A stretch of DNA of 21,930 bases from CBFDBT01 sp965603115 (lineage in GTDB: Bacteria; Pseudomonadota; Alphaproteobacteria; Sphingomonadales; Kordiimonadaceae), in assembly GCA_965603115.1 (NCBI GenBank), contig CBFDBT010000027.1, positions 1-21,930 on the forward strand. Direction: 5' to 3'. Under the pieces are notes generated by a model that did no database searches, was not told where the DNA came from, and saw only the letters and a list, made by a program, of their open reading frames with translations. The position numbers and the translations under genes were made by a program. Of this stretch, positions 7,127 to 14,442 are shown piece after piece (position 1 is the stretch's first letter; each line of letters begins with the position of its first letter).

Positions 7127-8434
7127 TTATTCCTCTGGTGGTTTTTTGGTAAAATCCTGATCATATTTCACATGCACCACGCGCTGCGGGAATGGGAACT
7201 CGATACCAGCCACATGGAACTTCTGCCAAATAGTTTCCATAATATCACTGGCGATATTAGAAACACCATTGTGCGGATCGTTAATCCACAATCGAAGTTC
7301 AAGGTCGACACCGTCAGAACCGAAGCCTTTTATCAGGCATTTTGTCTCAGGGAATTTAAGTGTCCGTGTATGTTCGTTTGCAGCTTCAACCATTAAATCC
7401 ATCGCCTCATTCAAATTGCTATTATAGGAAATTTGCAAAGCAATTTTGCGGCGGACATTTTTATGACTGTGGGTCCAGTTGACCACTTGCTCAGTGATCA
7501 TACTCTCATTGGGTATTAGATATTCTGTGCCGTCGCGCGTGATAACCGATGTAAAGCGCGCAGCCATTCTGTTGATGGTGCCATATGTCTCGCCTATCTG
7601 GATAACATCACCCGGTTTAATCGAGCGATCCATAACCAAAATGAGACCAGAGATAAAGTTACCCACCACCTTTTGCAGGCCAAAACCGATACCAACACCT
7701 AGCGCACCACCAAAGACCGCAAGGGCCGTGAGATCAATGCCCGTGCTGTTGAGCGCGATAAAAAATGCCAGCGCAATGAGGATAATGCGGCCTGTTTTAG
7801 TGATCAGCACCCGCGCACTTGGTGGCAGACCCTTCAGTTTACGCAAGCGCCCATCAATAAAGTCTGCAAGACGCATGGCAATCCACATTATCGCGGCAAA
7901 AGTACCAATACCCGCAAAAATATCGAGCACACTGATACTTGTATCCCCAAGTGGTAGACGCGCATCATCAAGCACTTGCAGCATCGGGTCCAAGAGCCCA
8001 ATAATATTAAGAGCAGCAACGGACCAAGCGATCACCGCAATAAAGCGGGCAAGTTCGCGATTGGCAATAAGGCCAGAGAAGGTGCGAATGACGACCCACG
8101 CCATGATAAGGCTGGTCGCAATTCCAAGCAAATATTGCGGGCCCTGGCTCGGCTCCAATAACATTTGTGCCGTCCAGATAAGCGTCAGGGACAAAAGACC
8201 CATAATCAAAGGATATAAAAACCGCCTGTCGGCTTTTTGCACCCATGCATGCTCGCCAAATGCCAACATAAGGCGACCATGCAGCCAGCGGCTGGTAAAA
8301 TGAGAAATAAGGAGCGCTACTAGAATAACAGCAATCTCTAAAAAACGCTCAAGATGAAAAAAGTTAACCTCTGCCCACAGCCAGAGCTGGGCAGCATACG
8401 CTGAAATCTGTTCTATGAGATTTTGTTTTTCCAT
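7127..8434 (-). CDS. Mechanosensitive ion channel, MscS family
   Basis: This 435-residue inner-membrane protein should open under membrane tension and release small solutes during hypo-osmotic shock. The N-terminal half holds several hydrophobic segments (beginning near LEIAVILVALLIS and LYPLIMGLLSLTLIW). The pore-lining helix and beta domain follow: LTALAVFGGALGVGIGFGLQ, then VVGNFISGLILVMDRSIKPG, then TRDGTEYLIPNESM, the MscS core signature. The Gly/Ala-rich pore helix and the IPN motif are intact. It is longer than E. coli MscS (about 286 residues) because of extra N-terminal membrane segments, as in YbdG/YnaI-like members. The gene starts 9 bases after the tadA stop and is probably cotranscribed with it. 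Confidence 0.92.
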   Translation of the reverse strand: MEKQNLIEQISAYAAQLWLWAEVNFFHLERFLEIAVILVALLISHFTSRWLHGRLMLAFGEHAWVQKADRRFLYPLIMGLLSLTLIWTAQMLLEPSQGPQYLLGIATSLIMAWVVIRTFSGLIANRELARFIAVIAWSVAALNIIGLLDPMLQVLDDARLPLGDTSISVLDIFAGIGTFAAIMWIAMRLADFIDGRLRKLKGLPPSARVLITKTGRIILIALAFFIALNSTGIDLTALAVFGGALGVGIGFGLQKVVGNFISGLILVMDRSIKPGDVIQIGETYGTINRMAARFTSVITRDGTEYLIPNESMITEQVVNWTHSHKNVRRKIALQISYNSNLNEAMDLMVEAANEHTRTLKFPETKCLIKGFGSDGVDLELRLWINDPHNGVSNIASDIMETIWQKFHVAGIEFPFPQRVVHVKYDQDFTKKPPEE

Positions 8435-8443
8435 CTTCTAATC

Positions 8444-8896
8444 TTACCTACGATCTTGGAAAAAGTCGCGTAATAATTTTGCTGCTGCATCTGCTGCTAT
8501 ATCACTATAAATTTCTGGCTTGTGATTGCAGGTTTTTTGATCGAACACCCGCGCACCACTCACCGTGCCACCACCCTTTTCATCTTGTGCCCCAAAATAG
8601 AGCCTTCTAATGCGAGCAAAGGCTATGGCCCCAGCGCACATGGCGCAGGGTTCGAGTGTCACGTATAAATCACAGTCTATCAGGCGTTCGCTACCAATTA
8701 CTTTTGCTGCTTGCCTAATCGCTAGTATTTCAGCGTGCGCCGTTGGGTCGTGGTCGATTATCACACGGTTATGAGCAGCGGCCAGCAAAGCGCCATCCGG
8801 TGACACCACAACAGCGCCAATTGGCACTTCGCCTATGGCACCTGCTTTTGCAGCTTCTTCGAGCGCACGGTCCATATGTGGAAATTTTTCAATCAT
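8444..8896 (-). CDS. tadA: tRNA-specific adenosine deaminase
   Basis: TadA converts adenosine 34 of tRNA-Arg(ACG) to inosine, allowing decoding of CGU, CGC and CGA codons. The 150-residue protein has both zinc-deaminase motifs: HAE at 54-56 (Glu56 is the proton shuttle) and PCAMC at 83-87 (Cys84 and Cys87 are zinc ligands). The AIAFARIRRLYFGA and KGGG context is typical of TadA. The start is uncertain: ATG 8896 is used here and ATG 8875 (MDRALEEA) is the alternative, neither with a good Shine-Dalgarno. It heads the minus-strand group with the MscS gene. It faces rluB across about 54 bases, an arrangement common in alphaproteobacteria. Confidence 0.93.
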   Translation of the reverse strand: MIEKFPHMDRALEEAAKAGAIGEVPIGAVVVSPDGALLAAAHNRVIIDHDPTAHAEILAIRQAAKVIGSERLIDCDLYVTLEPCAMCAGAIAFARIRRLYFGAQDEKGGGTVSGARVFDQKTCNHKPEIYSDIAADAAAKLLRDFFQDRR

Positions 8897-8950
8897 TTAA
8901 ACAACGTAAGCTTATTGCTTATGCTGTCAATCGAGATTATGGTGCGCCGC

Positions 8951-9859
8951 ATGACAGATGAAAATAAAAATGATGATAGTAAAGGCGAGCGTATTGCTAA
9001 AGTACTTGCCCGCGCGGGTATAGAATCGCGCCGTGGTGTTGAGCGTATGATCGAAGATGGGCGCATAGCCCTTGATGGCAAAATTCTTACCACGCCTGCA
9101 ACGCTGGTCACCAGTCTCGAGGGTATTACCCTCGACAAAGAGCCAATAGCTCAGGCAGAAGAAACACGGCTTTGGCGCTTTCATAAACCCAAAGGCATGT
9201 TAACAACCCACAGTGACCCACAAGGTCGTCCAACTGTGTTTGATAGCCTACCCGACCATTTGCCGCGCGTTATATCCGTTGGCCGCCTTGATATGAACAC
9301 CGAAGGCCTGCTGCTCTTAACCAATGATGGTGAACTTGCCCGCTGGTTAGAGCTGCCTGAAACGGCCATTGTGCGTACTTACCGCGTGCGGGCACACGGC
9401 TTTGTGCGGGAGCACCAACTTAAAGCTTTGAAAAAAGGCGTGACCATCGAGGGGGTTCATTACGGTGCTATCGACGCCACTATTGAGCGCGCGGATGCCG
9501 CCAACTGTTGGCTGAATGTTTCTATTAGCGAAGGTAAAAACCGCGAAGTCCGCCGTGTAATGGAATATTTAGGCCTTAATGTTAATCGCCTCATTCGCAC
9601 CAATTACGGGCCTTTCAGTATTGGCACCATCAAAAGGCAGGCAACCGCCGAAGTTAACAAAAAACAACTCACTGACGTGTTGAAAGAATTTTTCGCCCAA
9701 CGCAAAGGCAGTGCAGCAGTGGAAGAAAAAAGCAAATTGGACCCAAGCAAATGGGCCAAGGCCAAGCCTAAAAAATCCAAACCCGGGGACAAACGCCGCC
9801 GCAAACCGCGCGAAGATAGCGAATTTAAATCTAAAACCAAGCGGCCCCGAAGCAAATAA
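8951..9859 (+). CDS. rluB: 23S rRNA pseudouridine synthase (RluB-like, RsuA/RluB/E/F family)
   Basis: The product isomerises a uridine of 23S rRNA (U2605 in E. coli numbering, for RluB) to pseudouridine. From ATG 8951 it has 302 residues. An N-terminal S4 RNA-binding domain covers about 10-55 (ERIAKVLARAGIESRRGVER). The catalytic domain carries GRLDMNTEGLLLLTNDGELA from about 111, with Asp114 as the nucleophile, and later GKNREVRRVME. A strongly basic low-complexity tail (about the last 50 residues, Lys/Arg-rich) follows, as is usual in alphaproteobacterial members. ATG 8939 (MVRRMTDEN) is an equally possible start; the longer frame from 8876 would overlap tadA and is unlikely. Its stop overlaps the rsmD start by one base. 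Confidence 0.9.
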   Translation: MTDENKNDDSKGERIAKVLARAGIESRRGVERMIEDGRIALDGKILTTPATLVTSLEGITLDKEPIAQAEETRLWRFHKPKGMLTTHSDPQGRPTVFDSLPDHLPRVISVGRLDMNTEGLLLLTNDGELARWLELPETAIVRTYRVRAHGFVREHQLKALKKGVTIEGVHYGAIDATIERADAANCWLNVSISEGKNREVRRVMEYLGLNVNRLIRTNYGPFSIGTIKRQATAEVNKKQLTDVLKEFFAQRKGSAAVEEKSKLDPSKWAKAKPKKSKPGDKRRRKPREDSEFKSKTKRPRSK

Positions 9860-10404
9860 TGCGTATAATTTCTGGCAAATATCGTGGGCGAAAACTAGAA
9901 ACTCCTAGCGATATGGACGTGCGCCCCACCACTGATAAAATGCGCGAGCGGATTTTTTCTATGCTGCAACATGCCCGCTACCCAGCCCTAAATGGCGCTC
10001 AAGTGATGGATGTTTTTGCCGGCACTGGTGCGCTCGGACTAGAAGCCCTGTCGCGCGGGGCGACGCATGTTACTTTTGTTGAAAAAAGCCCCAAGTCCAT
10101 TGCGCTTTTGAATAAAAACATCGCTGCGATGAAAGTTGAGCAAGACACCACGCTTATTAAAAGTCGCGCAACAAGCTTGAAGCCTGCCGCCACACCTTGC
10201 GACTTCATTTTCATGGACCCGCCTTATGGCCGCGACCTACTTGTCCCCAGCATCGCCTGCTTACTTGAAGGCGGATGGCTAGCCAGCGGCGGTGTGATAA
10301 TAGCGGAAATGAAAAGTGACGAAGACTTTGACGTGCCCGCGGGTCTTACACTAATCGACGAGCGCAAACAAGGTATCCAACGTGTAGTCTTTATGGGGAA
10401 GTAA
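9859..10404 (+). CDS. rsmD: 16S rRNA (guanine(966)-N2)-methyltransferase
   Basis: RsmD methylates the exocyclic N2 of G966 in 16S rRNA on assembled 30S particles, using SAM. The protein has 181 residues, the usual length. The N-terminus MRIISGKYRGRKL and then RPTTDKMRERIFSML is the family signature. SAM motif I is DVFAGTGALG at 51-60, and the catalytic motif DPPYG is at 120-124. The start codon shares the A of the rluB stop (TAATG), so the two rRNA-modifying enzymes are translationally coupled. No terminator is evident directly after it, so the small membrane-protein gene at 10492 could be read from the same transcript. Confidence 0.95.
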   Translation: MRIISGKYRGRKLETPSDMDVRPTTDKMRERIFSMLQHARYPALNGAQVMDVFAGTGALGLEALSRGATHVTFVEKSPKSIALLNKNIAAMKVEQDTTLIKSRATSLKPAATPCDFIFMDPPYGRDLLVPSIACLLEGGWLASGGVIIAEMKSDEDFDVPAGLTLIDERKQGIQRVVFMGK

Positions 10405-10462
10405 AAAACTGCCTCAATATTGTCATGATCCCATCTTTTTTACGTCACATGTCGCATCTATT

Positions 10463-10476
10463 GTGATTGGTATCAA
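10463..10476 (+). promoter_or_regulatory. FNR/FixK-like dyad upstream of the 46-residue ORF
   Basis: GTGAT-TGGT-ATCAA matches the FNR consensus TTGAT-N4-ATCAA at 9 of 10 specified positions. It ends only 15 bases before the ATG at 10492 and touches the ribosome binding region, so if it works it would more likely repress than activate the small ORF. It could be chance. Confidence 0.35.
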
Positions 10477-10491
10477 AAGAGGAGGAAGGTT

Positions 10492-10632
10492 ATGACGAAC
10501 CCATTAACTAACGGCACCGATCTTATAGACGGGCTTTTAATGATTAGCCTAGTTGTTATAGCAATATCCGCTTTTATCGTGAGCCGCAAAGCAAGTGAGG
10601 GCTGGCTTGATAATTGGCTAGAAAAACGCTAG
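10492..10632 (+). CDS. Small single-pass membrane protein, 46 residues, unrecognised
   Basis: The ATG at 10492 follows a near-perfect AGGAGG (10480-10485) at a 6-base spacing and opens 46 codons. The protein is MTNPLTNGTDLIDG, then a hydrophobic segment at about 13-30 (LLMISLVVIAISAFIV), then a charged tail SRKASEGWLDNWLEKR. The basic SRK directly after the segment suggests an N-out, C-in orientation by the positive-inside rule. A terminator hairpin begins within its stop codon. The strong Shine-Dalgarno, the membrane segment and the dedicated terminator together argue for a real gene. No family is recognised. The nearby FNR-like dyad and the following stress-protein gene suggest a respiratory or redox setting, but this is inference. 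Confidence 0.7.
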   Translation: MTNPLTNGTDLIDGLLMISLVVIAISAFIVSRKASEGWLDNWLEKR

Positions 10633-10659
10633 TCCTTTAGAAAGGACTTTTTCTCTTTT
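10631..10659 (+). terminator. Rho-independent terminator after the 46-residue ORF
   Basis: AGTCCTT (10631-10637) pairs perfectly with AAGGACT (10642-10648) around a TAGA loop, followed by a T-rich tract. The hairpin starts at the second base of the TAG stop codon. Confidence 0.8.
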
Positions 10660-10702
10660 CCATAGAGTTCCATATTTCCAAATTATCTCCACTATACCTC
10701 TG

Positions 10703-10726
10703 GGCCGCTTCTGCGGCCTTTTTTTT
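10703..10726 (+). terminator. Second strong terminator ahead of the uspE-like gene
   Basis: GGCCGC (10703-10708) pairs with GCGGCC (10713-10718) around TTCT, followed by eight T residues. It comes only about 45 bases after the previous terminator, so readthrough into the stress-protein gene should be very low and that gene needs its own promoter. Confidence 0.88.
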
Positions 10727-10731
10727 AAAAC

Positions 10732-10773
10732 ATGACTCACGTCAATTCCATACGAGCAAATATTACCTATGTA
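10732..10773 (+). promoter_or_regulatory. Putative FNR/FixK-type promoter of the universal stress protein gene
   Basis: ATGAC-TCAC-GTCAA at 10732-10745 matches the FNR/FixK-type consensus TTGAC-N4-GTCAA at 9 of 10 positions. A weak -10 (TATGTA, 10768-10773) would put the transcription start near 10780, about 41.5 bases from the dyad centre. That is the classic position for class II activation by FNR/CRP-family proteins. A terminator lies immediately upstream, so a promoter is expected here. The -10 is poor, which suits an activator-dependent promoter. Confidence 0.5.
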
Positions 10774-10808
10774 GCAGATAACATTCACAGTCATTATAGG
10801 ATAAGAAC

Positions 10809-11627
10809 ATGACCCCGGCTGACAAAAACACTAAAAACTTACTAGTTCTGATAGACCCATCAAGTGAAACACACTTTGCATTAGAACGTGCCATTACCCA
10901 ACACGATGTCAATGAACGAAAAGTTATAATTCATCTATTCGTCTGTGTAGAAGTCGAATCATTATATGGCTCCAGCAGTAAGTTTCAAATTAACCGCGAT
11001 GAACAGTGGCTGGATAATATCACAAGCTCCCTTAAAGCAAGGAATATTGAATATACTATGGACTTATGTTGGTCTGTTGATTGGCAGGAATCTATCATAA
11101 ACTGTGCCAAAAAATATAATGCGGAGCGGATTGTCATTTCTGATTATTCAAGCAATGCTGGCGAGACAAGTCTGACTGCCTCTAAGCGTTCTTTACTACG
11201 TACAGCTCCTTGCCCTGTATTAATCATACACCCAAATTCCGCGAAAAAACGTAAAATAGTATTAGCCGCAATCAATATGCAAACCATTAACCCTCATTAC
11301 ATTGCGCTTAACAAAAAATTACTTGAAGTGTGCTGGGATATGCAGAAAACCTATAACTCCGATATCCATATAGTGAATGCTTACAGTGATTCTGGTGATT
11401 ATCCAGATCGTGGCGCCATTCTAAGGAAAGCCAATATTGCACAAGAAAACTTGCATATTGAGGAAGGCCATCCTGAGAAAATCATAAGTAAAGTCGCAGA
11501 AAAATTAGATGCCGACATTGTGGTGATTGGTACACTAGCTCGTAAAGGTCTCGTCGCCTCCTTTAAAGGCAATAAGTCTGAAGCAATTATCAAGCAGCTT
11601 AAATGTGATATATTAGTTTTAAACTAG
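10809..11627 (+). CDS. Tandem-domain universal stress protein (UspE-like)
   Basis: This 272-residue cytoplasmic protein is built of two Usp domains, about 8-142 and 147-272, like E. coli UspE. Domain 1 opens KNLLVLIDPSSETHFALERA and ends APCPVLIIHP. Domain 2 opens KIVLAAINMQT and ends with VIGTLARKGLVASFKGN, then AIIKQLKCDILVLN, which closely parallels the UspE C-terminus. The Gly-rich nucleotide-binding pattern is partial in domain 2 and poor in domain 1, so ATP binding is uncertain. Proteins of this type support survival under stress and micro-aerobic growth arrest. The start has AGGA 7 bases upstream. The gene has its own likely FNR-type promoter and lies 49 bases before the ccm operon. 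Its base composition is more A/T-rich than the neighbouring ccm genes. Confidence 0.85.
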   Translation: MTPADKNTKNLLVLIDPSSETHFALERAITQHDVNERKVIIHLFVCVEVESLYGSSSKFQINRDEQWLDNITSSLKARNIEYTMDLCWSVDWQESIINCAKKYNAERIVISDYSSNAGETSLTASKRSLLRTAPCPVLIIHPNSAKKRKIVLAAINMQTINPHYIALNKKLLEVCWDMQKTYNSDIHIVNAYSDSGDYPDRGAILRKANIAQENLHIEEGHPEKIISKVAEKLDADIVVIGTLARKGLVASFKGNKSEAIIKQLKCDILVLN

Positions 11628-11676
11628 GTATTTAATCCCCTTGGCATAGCTACCAACATAATCTAACGTGACGCGC

Positions 11677-12363
11677 ATGACAAAGTTTGACACTATACAT
11701 TACCAAGGTAAAGACCTCACCTGTGTTCGCGGGGATCGTCGGGTATTTGTCGGTGTTGATTTCAAAGCATCATCTGGTGAGATGCTAGTCCTTAAAGGCC
11801 ATAATGGCAGTGGGAAATCAAGCTTGCTGCGCGTTATGGCAGGGCTAATAACGCCGCGCCATGGCACTCTTATCCTCGATGATATATCCTGCGAACAAGA
11901 CCCTGCCCTGCACCGAAAAAATATTGTTTATGCTGGGCACCTTGCTGGGCTTAAACCGACAATGACACTGCGAGAAAACCTGCTGCATTACACTCGCATT
12001 GTGCGTACAACTGAACTACAAGAAAATGAAATTGAGCAAGCCTGTGAGGCGCTCACTCTATCCCACCTCGTCGATGAGCAACTGCGCTATTTTTCGCAAG
12101 GCCAAACCCACCGCGCAGCATTATTGAAACTCATGATGTCAAGGCGGGCTATATGGTTGATGGACGAGCCCACCGTTGGCCTTGATGCGGGTAGTCGAAG
12201 TGCGCTTGCCGGCATCATGCAAAAGCATCTTGATCGGGGCGGCATTATTATAGCAGCCACCCATGACCCGCTAAGCTTGGACGGCAAGACACTGCTTCTT
12301 GACGATTTCCAAACGAGCACACAAATAACAGACCACTGGCTGCAAGATGAGGAAGTTGCGTGA
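11677..12363 (+). CDS. ccmA: Haem exporter ATP-binding subunit CcmA
   Basis: CcmA is the ATPase of the CcmABCD complex, whose ATP hydrolysis releases haem-loaded CcmE from CcmC. From ATG 11677 it has 228 residues. It shows Walker A GHNGSGKSS at 41-49, the ABC signature FSQGQ at 139-143, Walker B WLMDEP at 160-165 and the switch His196 (ATHD). The QGQ signature and short length are typical of CcmA. An in-frame GTG at 11668 would add three residues; neither start has a clear Shine-Dalgarno. It is first of nine ccm genes. No promoter was recognised in the 49 bases after the stress-protein gene, so the operon may be read from that promoter or from one I cannot see. Confidence 0.93.
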   Translation: MTKFDTIHYQGKDLTCVRGDRRVFVGVDFKASSGEMLVLKGHNGSGKSSLLRVMAGLITPRHGTLILDDISCEQDPALHRKNIVYAGHLAGLKPTMTLRENLLHYTRIVRTTELQENEIEQACEALTLSHLVDEQLRYFSQGQTHRAALLKLMMSRRAIWLMDEPTVGLDAGSRSALAGIMQKHLDRGGIIIAATHDPLSLDGKTLLLDDFQTSTQITDHWLQDEEVA

Positions 12364-13028
12364 TGTCACCTTTTTTTGCGCTGATTAATCGAGATATAAA
12401 ACTGGCTTGGTCAGGGGGCGGTGCTGCGACCATGGTGCTCAGCTTTTTCCTTGTCGCGGTAACGCTTTTCCCTTTTGGCATTGGCTCAGACATGGAAATT
12501 CTGGCCCGCATTTCAGTTGGTGTTATTTGGGTAACGGCCTTGCTTGCATGCCTCTTGAGCCTTGACCGCATCTTTCAGGCTGACTTTGAAGATGGCTCGC
12601 TTGATGATGTTGCTATGTCACCCATACCAATGGAACTGGCAGTCCTCGCTAAAATTATCGCCCACTGGCTTGCAACGATTTTACCCCTTGTGCTACTCGC
12701 GCCGCTTCTTGCGGGTTTGCTTAATCTACCAAAAGAGGGTTACGCAATACTGATGCTATCTCTACTCATTGGCACACCAGCCCTATCCATGATTGGTGCT
12801 ATTGGCGCTGCTCTCACTGTGGCTATCCGCCGCGGCGGTGTGCTCTTGTCTCTACTGGTGTTGCCTTTATATATACCTACATTGATATTTGGTGTTGGTG
12901 CGACTTACGCGGTCATCGACGGCAATGATGCAGGGCCAGCCCTTGCGCTACTTGGCGCTGTGACTTTGGTATCCGCGCTTGTTGGACCCATCGCCAGCGC
13001 CGCGGCGATTAGATTGTCATTGGAGTAG
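12363..13028 (+). CDS. ccmB: Haem exporter membrane subunit CcmB
   Basis: CcmB is the integral-membrane partner of CcmA. The protein has 221 residues, the usual size, and six predicted hydrophobic segments (for instance MVLSFFLVAVTLFPFGIG, ISVGVIWVTALLACLLSL and GVLLSLLVLPLYIPTLIFGV). The motif FQADFEDGSLDD after the second segment is characteristic of the family. The start is ATG 12363, which overlaps the ccmA stop by one base (TGATG). An in-frame GTG three bases upstream is possible but less likely. A 63-base gap to ccmC follows, the only ccm junction in this operon without coupling. Confidence 0.93.
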   Translation: MSPFFALINRDIKLAWSGGGAATMVLSFFLVAVTLFPFGIGSDMEILARISVGVIWVTALLACLLSLDRIFQADFEDGSLDDVAMSPIPMELAVLAKIIAHWLATILPLVLLAPLLAGLLNLPKEGYAILMLSLLIGTPALSMIGAIGAALTVAIRRGGVLLSLLVLPLYIPTLIFGVGATYAVIDGNDAGPALALLGAVTLVSALVGPIASAAAIRLSLE

Positions 13029-13091
13029 AAATCATGCTTAAAGCAGTCTATCGCACTTGCGAAAAGAACAAATTGAGGATAAACAACACCC

Positions 13092-13811
13092 ATGCATAAA
13101 TTTGCCAATCCAGCACGGTTCAACCGTTTAGCCGATCAAATATTGCCTTGGTCAATAGGTGTGATGATATTTGCCTTTTCCTACGGCCTTTATCTTGCTT
13201 TTTTTGCGTCGCCAGAAGATTACCAACAAGGCCAAACTGTCCGCATTATGTATATCCATGTACCATCTGCAATGATGAGCATGGGCGCGTATGTGATGAT
13301 CGCGGTCGCGAGTTTTGTTGGCCTTGTATGGAGGCACCCGTTAGCAGCATTGGCGGGCAAGGCATGTGCGCCAATAGGGGCAGGTTTTACAGCCCTTGCC
13401 TTGATCACCGGTATGGCATGGGGTCAACCTATGTGGGGAACATTCTGGATATGGGACGCGCGATTAACCAGCGTACTTGTGCTCTTTTTTCTCTATCTTG
13501 GCTATATGGCCATATGGCAAGCCATGGAAGACCATGAAAAAGCCTCAAAAGCCGCGGCTATTTTGGCACTGGTTGGAGCCATTAACATTCCAATCATTAA
13601 ATTTTCGGTTAACTGGTGGAACACATTGCACCAACCAGCAAGTTCTATCTTTTCAGAAAACCCCGATATTCCAGCCTCGATGCAAGCTCCGCTTTTTGCA
13701 ATGATCCTTGCCTTTAGCGCCTATTTTACTACGGTTTTGCTCTGGCGCATGAAACTTGAAGTGGACCGCCGCAAAATCGCGGCCATGCGAACAGCGAGGA
13801 TGGACCAATGA
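13092..13811 (+). CDS. ccmC: Haem-handling protein CcmC
   Basis: CcmC presents haem to CcmE on the periplasmic face and is essential for forming holo-CcmE. The protein has 239 residues and six membrane segments. The tryptophan-rich haem-handling (WWD) motif WGQPMWGTFWIWDARLT is at 110-126. The two external haem-ligand histidines match His56 (YIHVP) and His180 (WNTLHQPAS), equivalent to E. coli H60 and H184. A GAGGAT site lies about 12 bases upstream of the ATG. Its stop overlaps the ccmD start (ATGA). Confidence 0.95.
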   Translation: MHKFANPARFNRLADQILPWSIGVMIFAFSYGLYLAFFASPEDYQQGQTVRIMYIHVPSAMMSMGAYVMIAVASFVGLVWRHPLAALAGKACAPIGAGFTALALITGMAWGQPMWGTFWIWDARLTSVLVLFFLYLGYMAIWQAMEDHEKASKAAAILALVGAINIPIIKFSVNWWNTLHQPASSIFSENPDIPASMQAPLFAMILAFSAYFTTVLLWRMKLEVDRRKIAAMRTARMDQ

Positions 13812-13972
13812 TAGACTTATTAGATATGGGTGAATATGCAGCATATATCTGGGCGTCCTACGCGGCCGCTTTAGTGATAATAGGCGCGACCATAATCGTA
13901 ACCAAAAAACAACAAAAGGCGACCCGCAACCAAGTTGAAGCGCTGCGCGCAAATCGAAAGAAACAATCATGA
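13808..13972 (+). CDS. ccmD: Haem exporter small subunit CcmD
   Basis: CcmD is a small membrane protein that helps release holo-CcmE from the CcmABC complex. The 54-residue product begins MIDLLDMGEYAAYIWASYAA, matching the family pattern of a short N-terminus with a GxYAxYIWxSY-like motif. One membrane segment (about 18-31, AALVIIGATIIVT) and a charged, basic C-terminal tail follow. Both ends overlap their neighbours in ATGA junctions: 13808-13811 with ccmC and 13969-13972 with ccmE. It is short enough to be missed by automatic gene callers. Confidence 0.93.
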   Translation: MIDLLDMGEYAAYIWASYAAALVIIGATIIVTKKQQKATRNQVEALRANRKKQS

Positions 13973-14442
13973 CTACTAAGCCTAAAATGGGCTATAAAAA
14001 GCGTCGCCGTATGACGATCGGAATTATAGGGCTTGTGGTGCTAAGCGCTGTAACCTTGCTGATATTTTACTCACTCGATGCCAATGCCTTCAAGCAACCT
14101 GGTGATGTCACCACGGAAGATTTAACAAATGGCAAGATGATCCGTCTTGGCGGCTTAGTGAAAATGGATAGTGTTTCCAAGTTAGATGGTGGATTAACAA
14201 CCCAGTTTACCATCACCGACTGTACGGCCGATATACTTGTACGCTACACAGAAATTTTGCCGGCCCTCTTTAGAGAGGGACAAGGGGTTATAACCGATGG
14301 TAAATTTGATAAAGACGGCAACCTTATTGCCAGTAAAGTTCTTGCCAAGCATGATGAAAACTATCAAGCGCGCGGCATGGAAGTTGAAACAAATGCTGGA
14401 AGATGCGTGCACCCCGATAGTGACAAGGATTATGGTCAATGA
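13969..14442 (+). CDS. ccmE: Cytochrome c-type biogenesis haem chaperone CcmE
   Basis: CcmE is the periplasmic, membrane-anchored haem chaperone. It binds haem covalently through a histidine and hands it to CcmF. The protein has 157 residues. A basic N-terminus (KKRRR) precedes a single membrane anchor at about 16-34. A beta-barrel domain follows (GGLVKMDSV, FTITDC), then the haem-attachment motif HDENY at 128-132, so His128 is the covalent ligand (E. coli H130) and Tyr132 the axial ligand. The C-terminal tail is flexible and charged. It is coupled to ccmD and ccmF by ATGA overlaps. Confidence 0.95.
   Translation: MTTKPKMGYKKRRRMTIGIIGLVVLSAVTLLIFYSLDANAFKQPGDVTTEDLTNGKMIRLGGLVKMDSVSKLDGGLTTQFTITDCTADILVRYTEILPALFREGQGVITDGKFDKDGNLIASKVLAKHDENYQARGMEVETNAGRCVHPDSDKDYGQ

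Noticed and set aside
7479..8303. Long plus-strand frame of 274 codons opposite the MscS-family gene
   Set aside because: It lies wholly inside the channel gene on the other strand, has a basic low-quality composition, and the MscS frame has clear family motifs.
8876..8950. N-terminal extension of RluB from ATG 8876
   Set aside because: It would overlap the divergent tadA start and adds a hydrophobic stretch not expected before the S4 domain.
13034..13096. 20-codon frame between ccmB and ccmC
   Set aside because: No Shine-Dalgarno and it overlaps the ccmC start. Looks like chance.
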